Shown here piece by piece: positions 56,975 to 64,000 of a stretch of DNA of 64,000 bases (position 1 is the first letter of the stretch; each line of letters starts with the position of its first letter). Position numbers and translations under genes: made by a program. Source of the stretch: Coccinella septempunctata (lineage: Eukaryota > Arthropoda > Insecta > Coleoptera > Coccinellidae); NCBI RefSeq assembly GCF_907165205.1, contig NC_058195.1, forward strand, positions 27,114,936-27,178,935. Direction: 5' to 3'. Under the pieces are notes generated by a model that did no database searches, had not been told where the DNA came from, and saw only the letters and a program-made list of their open reading frames with translations.

Positions 56975-59858
56975 AAAATAGAAACCTAAAATTAGAGAAA
57001 AGATTTCAAGAAAAAGGAAAACATAATGAAACAAATATACTACATATTGGCACTCAGAAACCATCGAAACCATCTTTTGCGATTATCCACCAGAATATTC
57101 AGTCAATAGGAAATGCAGTTGACCAATTAGAAGTGTTCCTCCAAGACCATAAAGAATGTGAAGTGCTATGTTTGAGTGAACATTGGAAAACAGGAGAACA
57201 ACTGATGAATTACTCAATAGCAAACTACAACCTGTTAAGCTCTTTCTGCAGAGGAGAAAAAAGACATGGTGGAAGCGCCATATATGTAGGAAAGAACATG
57301 AAGAACTTCCAAAATAGGGAAAAAATAGTACAAATGTCGGAAATAGGGCACATTGAATGCGCTGCAATTGAAGGTAAGGTAAATAATGACAAGATTATAA
57401 TAATAAGCATCTACAGGCCTCCAAAAGGTAACATTGATATTTTTTTCGAAAAAATTGATATAATCTTAAGCACTTTACAACCTGAAAAGGAAACAATTTT
57501 TCTTGTTGGGGATTTCAATATTGACCTATCAACATTGAATAAAAATCAAGCACAATTCATTAATATACTGACATCTTATAACCTTCAGCAAACAATCTTT
57601 GAATATACTAGAATAACACCCACATCAAAGTCATGCATAGATAATATATTTACAAACAGTAATCAAAACAACTATACAGTGCAAGTCATTAACCCTAAAA
57701 TTTCAGACCACAGTGCACAACAAATAAATATATGGAAGAATGAAGTAGACAAATACAACATATACAGAAGACATTTCACATCCCAAAACAGGAAGGTATT
57801 CAGAGAAAAGTTGGAAAGTTGTTGCTGGAGTGAAATATATACCATAGAAGAAGAAAATGTAAACAGACAGTGGATGACGTTCTACTCAAAGTTTCTCAAA
57901 TTGTTCAATGAGACATTCCCCAAGAAAAAATCAAGGATTAGAAGGAAAACCTATATCAACAGAAACCATCCTGAAATAGTGAGTATGAAAAGTAAACTTG
58001 ACATCTTGTTTGTACTAAGTATGAAAGAAAATCGATTTAAACCACAATACAATAAAACAAAAAAAGAATATAATCAGATCTTAATAAAACATAAGAGGGA
58101 AAAATTCGAAACAATGATATCAAGTTCTGATAATAAAAACAAGACAGTTTGGAGTATTGTAAATTCTATCAAAGGGAAAATCTTAAGTGAACCACCAACA
58201 ACAGAAAGTCCTTTAAATATTGCAAATGATTTCAATGAATATTTCATAAACGCTATTCAAAATACACAAGGAAACTCTACAACAACTAAATCTATACCCT
58301 CAAAAAGAAATAACAAATCAATGTTTTGCCATCCAATAACCAAAACAGAACTTAAAAACCTAACAAAAAAGTTGAAAAACAAAAACAGCAGTGGTGATGA
58401 CGACATTCCAACAAGTCTAGTAAAGGCCTCAATTGATGAGATAATAGAGCCTTTAACATATATATTAAACAACTCAATTAAGTATGGGGTATTTCCTGAA
58501 AGCCTTAAGCTTGCATTAATAAAGCCAATTTTCAAAAAAGGAGATAGGGCAGCTCTTGAAAACTACAGACCAATAAGTCTCCTGTCATCCTTCTCAAAAA
58601 TTTTTGAAATAATAATGGCAGAAAGACTTATGAAATTTCTAGAAAAATGCAGCATACTAAGTAGGAACCAACATGGATTCATCAAAGGCAAATCGACAAA
58701 TACAGCCATTTTCCAATTCATCAGGAAAATAGTGGAAACTCTGGAGGAGAAAGTTAACATCTTTGGACTATTTCTGGACCTCTCAAAGGCATATGATAGC
58801 GTCGATCACGAGATACTGCTGGAAATAATGGAACAATATGGAATTAGGGGACAGCTACTGGATTGGTTCAGATCATATTTAACACACCGTGAGCAAAGAG
58901 TGTTGATAACAGAAAGAGGCGAAGAAATAAAATCAAACAAAGCCATCATCAAGCAAGGTATACCGCAGGGGAGTATATTAGGATGTATACTATTCTTGCT
59001 GTATATAAATGACTTAACAGGGGTTACAATAGAAGAACTAATGGTACTGTTTGCTGACGACACAAATGTATTGATTTCGGATGCAAATGTTCAAGATCTA
59101 ATAACCAAGACATCAAACACTTATAGGAGAATAGAGGAATGGCTGAAATCACACTTAACACACTAAAAACAAGTGTCATGTGCTTCAGAACAAAACAGTC
59201 AACTCAAATTATACCGGAAGAATTAAAAATTGATAAAACAACCTTCAAACTTCAAAGAACTGCGAAATTCCTTGGAATAACAGTAGATGAACACCTTACA
59301 TAGGAAGAACATATAGAAAAAACAAACAACAGCTTAAACTCAGTATGCTACACAATCAGGGTACTATCCAAATACTTAAGCATGGAATTATTGAGAACTG
59401 TTTATTTTGCAAACTTCGAATCCAAAATGAGGTATGGAATAATCTTTTATGGAGCAAACAGGAATATGAGAGACATCTTCATAACTCAGAAAAAAGCCCT
59501 AAGAATCATCCTTGGACTCACATGGCGAGAGTCATGTAGAGGTCTTTTCAAAAAAAATAAAATTCTCACATCATATGCTGTATACATTCAAGAATGCTCA
59601 AATTTTGTTTTCCGAAATAAACACTTATTTGAAAATGAACTGAGTCAAAGTAAGTATAAAACTAGAGATCCACAGTACATATATCCCAAACATCACCTCA
59701 CTGTAACAGAGAAAAATTGCCACTATTCTTGTCTGAAGATATTCAATAGATTACCCAATCACATCAGGAGAGAATCTGAATTGAAAAATTTCAAGAAGGC
59801 ACTGTATAAATTATTAATGGAATTAGAACCATATAATATGGAAGAATTTAATATTTGA
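56950..59858 (+). pseudogene. CR1-like LINE ORF2 (endonuclease/reverse transcriptase), late frameshift
   Basis: The open frame 56950-59166 (738 codons) holds an apurinic-type endonuclease: FAIIHQNIQSIGNAV (Asn), CEVLCLSEHWK (Glu), IISIYRPPKGN, FLVGDFNIDLSTLN and KISDHSAQ (catalytic His). The reverse transcriptase has NSSGDDDIPTSLVKAS, ENYRPISLLSSFSKIFEIIM, FGLFLDLSKAYDSVDHEILL, IKQGIPQGSILGCILFLLYI and LFADDTNVLIS (FADD at 59050-59061). A single-base shift near 59157 moves the frame to NTLKTSVMCFRTK, a TAG interrupts it near 59300, and the C-terminal part (59382-59858) ends CLKIFNRLPNHIRRESELKN and FKKALYKLL. All catalytic residues are present, so inactivation is recent. Confidence 0.9.
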
Positions 59859-59946
59859 TTTATTTTGTTATTTGACACTATTTCTTTCTACTATTTGTAG
59901 TATTTAGAAATAAAGATGTATTCTATTCTATTCTATTCTATTCTAT

Positions 59947-59952
59947 AGCTTA
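59947..59952 (+). repeat. Target-site duplication AGCTTA, right of the CR1-like LINE
   Basis: Follows the TTCTA tail directly; matches 55878-55883. Confidence 0.75.
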
Positions 59953-61680
59953 CCTCAATAACCCATGGAATGACGTATTACACCACACTATTCCATTCAA
60001 AGACCAGAGGATGCATATATTTCTGGCTTACATCCACCACTCTAGTCAACTAATTGAGGAGAACCTATTCGTTAAAGCATCCCAGTACAAATTCTGTATA
60101 ATCATAGGAGACTTCAATGTGAATGCTCGAAGAAAAAAACAGCTGAAAAAATTTATCAGAAATTCGGACTTCACCATTCTAGAAACCCCACAAACATATC
60201 TGATGAAAAATAATCCAGACTCCACACCCGATATTCTATTGTGCACTAGAAACATAAAACATAATATCCAAGGAATAAAACTTACACGTGACCTAGGCTC
60301 GAATCATCTGGCGATTGAATTTACAATAGACACCAATAGAAGTCCACTGAAATACTCTGAAGAAACAACACTTATATTTGACAGGTGCACCATTGAGGAA
60401 GTAAACAAGCGAATGTTCGATGAAATAAACCTTGAAGCAGAAATTACGCCAGCATACATCACTACATTCCACAACTCTCTATCAAGAATACTCCAATTTT
60501 GAAGAAAAAATATTATAGCCAAACTCTGCCACCATTCATACTGAAGCTAATCAGAATAAAAAAACAGCTTTTTCGCGAGTACCAAATCAACAAGGATCCA
60601 GGCTTGAAAACAAAACTAAATAATTTCAACAAGGACATACACAAGCTAATAAGCGAGTACAGATCCCATAAATATCTGGAAGCATGTAGGGAAATAGATC
60701 AGAATGGACGAACATACTGGAGAACAATCAAGAAACTATCCAAATACACAACTCATAATCTAACCAACCCAATACAAGACAAGGGAAAAACCTTGATAGA
60801 CGACAGAGAAATCACAGACGCCTTTGCGAAACATTTCCAGAATATCTACAGAAAAAATAATAACAAAAAATTTGAGGAAAACCACAAAAGCCAGGTAGAA
60901 CGGTGGTACCAAAACAGCATGCCCTGCACAGGATCAGAAGAAAACATAGAACAAATAACAGAAGAGGAATACTACCAAGCCTTAAATTATGGAAAAAACA
61001 CAGCCCCAGGATACGACAATATACCCAGAAAAATAATGAGAAAACTAGATCCCACAATACACAACACGATAAGGAAAATATACAACTATTGTATTAAAAA
61101 CTCTTATTTTCCCGGTGAATGAAAGAAGGGTATCCTAATTGCAATTCCAAAGACCAAGACCGACCATACCATGATTGAAAACTACAGACCCATTACGCTA
61201 ATATCAGTGTTGGCCAAAACTTTTGAAAAAATTTTAGCCGAAAGAATCAGGACTAAAATAGGACAAGCCATACCACCCTATCAGTTTGGATTCAAGAGAA
61301 AACACTCAACCACTCATTCCTTAATTATCCTCACATCCAACATACAGTGAAACAAGAAAAACAGCCGCCCTCTTTATGGACATACAAAAAGCCTTCGACA
61401 GAGTCTGGCACGTGGGATTATTATATAAATTATCCAAACTACAATGCCCAAACTATCTGCTCAAAATGGTTGAACAAAATCTAATCCAGAGAACAATTCA
61501 AGTGCGAGTAAAAAACGAAACCTCTGAGCCATTCACACCACAACAAGGCCTCCCTCAAGGATCACCTCTATCTCCAATCCTATACAATCTATACTGCTAT
61601 GACATATACGACAATGGAAGCCCAGGAGAACATCACATAGACAAGCAAGCATATATGTTACAATTCGCAGACGATAATTC

Positions 61681-62480
61681 CGAATATCTCGGAATATCGT
61701 TCCTTGAGGGGTTTATAAATACATACACCGAATTTCAAACCCTTTATTCATTTTTTAGACCTATTTTCGATTATATTTCGAATATCCATTTTATGGCTGG
61801 TACTGACACTTCAACATTCTTGGAATAAAAAATCTTTCAAATAGTATTTATCATCTTCAAATGAATAAACACTCTGGGTTTGAAAGAATTCATTCATTTC
61901 CGAGACCTTATACCGATTTCAGTAAGCACAGTACGCGAAAAAAAAAAGTACCCGACGCCACTGGTCAAACGGCCGCTAGATCTGAAGTGGCTGCTGGAAA
62001 GTGGCTTCTAAGTTCACACCGGTCTTTGTCGGTTTATTAGTTACTCTTTGTTGAATAATGTAATAAACTGAAATGTATATAGAAAAACCTGAGAATGGTA
62101 AGTAGGTTGGAAAATCCAAAATACTTAGTATAATAATAATAATTTATAGCTTGCAACAGTATTCCCTTATTTCGGCATATCTGTCAATTGTTGTACAACA
62201 ACTCTAGAGGTGTTGTAAAAGGTACCGCTTTTGTTATTTAAACCTCCCGACACCTCATTAGTTCATCATAACCAGAGTGCAGGGATTCCCAAAATCGATG
62301 CATATTGAGAGCATTCCGAGAATTATTACACTAAGGGTTGCTGACCGTTATGTCATTCATTCGTTAATCCCTTAAACGGTTTCTAGGCAAATTTAGTCTC
62401 GAGGTACAAAACGAATGTGCAGAAAAACTGTTTCGACTATCTTGGTTTTTACTTGAGGTATCTCAAAAATTTTAAAATTT
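61681..62480. other. No recognisable gene
   Basis: After the broken FADD box the frame continues for 50 codons without LINE similarity. ATAATTCCGAATATCTCGGA then ATATCG at 61674-61699 is a small hairpin at the break. The weak ACCGGTGTGAA partner lies at 62013-62023. The remainder is AT-rich spacer. Confidence 0.4.
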
Positions 62481-63438
62481 GCCGATTAATAGTTTCCGAG
62501 ATTTCGAATTTTAAACATTTGAGAGTAGAAATTCAACCAAGGGAAGTGCGTGAAATTTTTAGAGAATAGTCGCATTCGTGTACGGATTGTATATGCTAAA
62601 TCTCTTTTCGCGCCGATTAACGGTTTCCGAGATATCGAATTTTGAACATTAAAGGGTGGAAAGTGGAAATTCACCCCCTAGATCCCAAGGAAAGTGGATG
62701 AAATTTTGGAGAATAATCGCATCCCTGTAAGAATCTTATATGCCAAATCTCTTTATGAGCCGATTAACGGTTTCCGAGATATCGAATTTTGAACATTTAA
62801 GGGTGGAAAGTCACCCCCCAGATCCCAAGGGAAGTGGATGAAATTTTTAGAGAATAATCGCATACGTGTAAGGATTGTACATGCCAAATCTCTTTATGCG
62901 CCGATTAACGGTTTCCGAGATGTCGAATTTTGAACATTTAAGGGTGGAAATTCACCCCCTAGATCCTAAGGGAAGTGGATAATATTTTCAGAGAATAATC
63001 ACATTCGTGTAAGGATTGTATATGCCAAATCTCTTCATGCGCCGATTAACGGTTTCCGAGATATCGAAATTTGAACATTTAAGGGTTGAAATTCCCCCCC
63101 AAGATCTCAAGAAACTGGATGAAATTTTCAGAGAATAATTACATTCGTGTAAGTGTAAGGATTGTACATGCCTAATCTCTTTATGCGCCGGTAAACGGTT
63201 TCCGAGATATCGAATTTTGAAATTTAAGGGTGGAAATTCACCCCCTAGATCCCAAGGGAAGTGGATGAAACTTTTAGAGAACAATCACACTCGTGTAAGG
63301 ATTTCATATGCCAAATCTCTTTATGCGCCGATTAACGGTCTCCGAGATTTCGAATTTTGAACATTTAAGGGTGGAAAGTCACCCCCCAGATCCCAAGGGA
63401 AGTGGATAAAATTTTTACAGAATAATCGCATACGTGTA
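62481..63438 (+). repeat. Minisatellite, period about 140-147 bp, about 7 units
   Basis: The unit includes GCCGATTAACGGTTTCCGAG, ATATCGAATTTTGAACATTT, AAGGGTGGAAATTCACCCCC and CAAATCTCTTTATGCGCCGA. Starts of GCCGATTAA lie at 62481, 62612, 62759, 62900, 63041, 63187 and 63327 (periods 131, 147, 141, 141, 146, 140). It is diverged, with the left unit oldest. Minus-strand frames such as 62988-63284 are repeat by-products. The last unit is cut by the Harbinger-like element. Confidence 0.95.
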
Positions 63439-64000
63439 AAGGTAAGCGCACATACAACGGCATCGGACGGACGGTACGGATCGGAATAAATTACTTTCAA
63501 TGGAACTGAATGGAGCAACGCACATTTGTGCGGACGGCAGGCATCGCATCGCATCGCATCCGACGGGAATTGAGGAACGAGAATTGAATTCCGACCGATG
63601 CGTACTGTGCCGGCCGATCCCGACATATGTGCGATACCAATCAGAGATTGCCGCGGCATCTGCGTCATTTTCCAAGTGCAGCGGCTTGTACGGGTAGTCA
63701 TACGAAATACGAATTCACGGCAGAAGCATGGGTTTTCAGGAGAACTTAATACTGCGCGTACAAAATTATAATGAATTGTACAATTTAAGTGACAGAAATT
63801 ATAGCAACCATTTTTTTTTCGTCCTTCATCAAGTCCGGAAATAAATGAACATATTCTCCAAAATCCTTCCTTTTTTACATATGTCATGTATCCACATTCG
63901 TCTTCGCTTCCTTCGCCTTTGAAACTCTTCTTCCTCCAAAACAAACGCTAGTTCCTCACCGCTTGAAGACATATTCGCAACTAATCTATTCCTCCGGCGA
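63439..64000 (-). mobile_element. PIF/Harbinger-like element, partial at right edge
   Basis: On the minus strand from about 63968, ATG opens MSSSGEELAFVLEEEEFQRR then RKRRRMWIHDICKKG, followed after a small shift by LMKDEKK. 'RRMW(I/V)H.I...R...GEF..L...L..DE.KF...FRM' is the N-terminus of HARBI1-like transposases. The frame fails after about 45 codons, and the DDE nuclease domain is not present before the element terminates near 63439. The end GGTAAGCGCACATACAACGG with ATCGGACGGACGG suits a Harbinger terminal repeat. GCATCGCATCGCATCGCATC at about 63541 is a short internal pentamer repeat. The other end lies beyond the window. Confidence 0.55.

Larger units (their letters stand above)
55884..59946 (+). 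mobile_element. CR1-like LINE, nearly full length, TTCTA tail
   Basis: 4,063 bp with a very short leader (11 bases before the first ATG), ORF1, ORF2 and a tail of about five TTCTA repeats after AAATAAAGATGTA (59902-59945). The AGCTTA duplications define both ends. ORF1 is intact; ORF2 has one frameshift and one stop near its end. A PHD finger in ORF1 plus apurinic-type endonuclease and reverse transcriptase without RNase H, and a short simple-repeat 3' tail, suit the CR1/L2-type clades. The insertion is younger than the Jockey-like LINE it splits. Confidence 0.85.
55633..61677 (+). pseudogene. Jockey-like LINE ORF2 (split endonuclease and reverse transcriptase)
   Basis: Left part (55633-55883): endonuclease strands NINSIKNKKELIRHFIENNN and CAMFVETKTGE, with the Glu of the catalytic site. 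Right part from 59953: YKFCIIIGDFNVNARRKKQL (the GDFN motif), TYLMKNNPDSTPDILLCTRN and DLGSNHLAIEF (the SDH-type motif, here SNH). The reverse transcriptase follows: YGKNTAPGYDNIPRKIMRKL, then after a TGA replacing Trp (61120-61122) ENYRPITLISVLAKTFEKIL, then after a stop near 61348 MDIQKAFDRVWHVGLLYKLS, QQGLPQGSPLSPILYNLY and LQFADD. Several point stops and shifts show it is dead independently of the insertion. Confidence 0.85.
54230..61680 (+). mobile_element. Jockey-like LINE, 3'-truncated and split by another LINE
   Basis: The element carries a gag-like ORF1 with zinc knuckles and an ORF2 with apurinic-type endonuclease and reverse transcriptase. ORF2 is split at 55883/59947 by the CR1-like LINE; the reading frame on the two sides is in register at the duplicated AGCTTA. 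Coding similarity ends right after the FADD box at 61663-61677, so the 3' third is gone and unrelated AT-rich sequence follows. The 5' limit is a guess, set where coding-free sequence with a GCGAACACATGTG stretch begins. Confidence 0.8.
53939..62023. repeat. Weak inverted pair around the LINE block
   Basis: ACCGGTGTGAA at 53939-53949 is mirrored by TTCACACCGGT at 62013-62023. CGGCC and GACGCCAGTGGCG further in have partners near 61960-61985. They may be the ends of a DNA element into which the Jockey-like LINE inserted. The identity is patchy and no target duplication was confirmed. Confidence 0.3.

Noticed and set aside
62486..63944. Minus-strand frames of 62-207 codons in the right-end minisatellite
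   Set aside because: Most are open by virtue of the repeated unit; only the part beyond about 63870 has transposase-like residues.

Overview
The window looks like gene-poor, repeat-dominated DNA from an insect nuclear genome. Evidence is the AT-rich base composition, the absence of bacterial-style gene packing, and the mix of mobile-element families (pogo, Tc1/mariner, PIF/Harbinger and hAT-like DNA transposons; CR1-like, Jockey-like, RNase H-bearing and R4/Dong-like LINEs). A beetle or another holometabolous or hemipteran insect would fit, but the order cannot be fixed from the sequence alone. I found no host gene I can name. Family names below come from motif recognition by eye, not from database searches.

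Layout. 1-8.5 kb: LINE scraps, several small inverted-repeat elements, a 755-bp element with long terminal inverted repeats, the first copy of a 426-bp MITE, and a decayed mariner transposase. 8.5-21.3 kb: a coding-rich but decayed block holding a DUF4371-like fragment, an unidentified transposase-like fragment, two YqaJ-type exonuclease remnants and two Ulp1-type cysteine protease remnants (each followed by a PHD-like zinc-finger half). These are interleaved with a palindromic 2.4-kb repeat carrying CTCGAG motifs, two more copies of the MITE, and a pogo/Tigger transposase broken by an antisense insertion. 22-28.4 kb: a 97-bp-arm palindrome, a LINE C-terminus, and about 5 kb of a 158-bp satellite whose higher-order repeat shortens by one monomer per step.

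28.7-52.9 kb: a Russian-doll structure. Outermost are hAT-like ends (TAGTGATGCCCACGAGAC) with an exact 8-bp target duplication, ATAGCGAA, 24.1 kb apart. Inside is a pair of about 2.64-kb inverted arms (31.0-33.7 and 48.3-51.0 kb). Between the arms are three broken LINEs and a second pair of hAT-like ends (CAGTGGCGGC, 38.2 and 48.2 kb). Within that second element are Helitron-like 250-bp units, a 1.2-kb tandem array, TA microsatellites, and an R4/Dong-like LINE with an intact ORF of about 981 codons sitting inside a TA microsatellite.

53-64 kb: a long-TIR element; a Jockey-like LINE whose endonuclease domain is split by a CR1-like LINE (nearly full length, 6-bp duplication AGCTTA on both sides); a 140-147-bp minisatellite; and the end of a PIF/Harbinger-like element running off the right edge. 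Apart from the R4/Dong-like ORF and the ORF1 of the CR1-like LINE, almost every coding region carries frameshifts, stops or truncations, so the window records nested insertion rather than a working operon or pathway.
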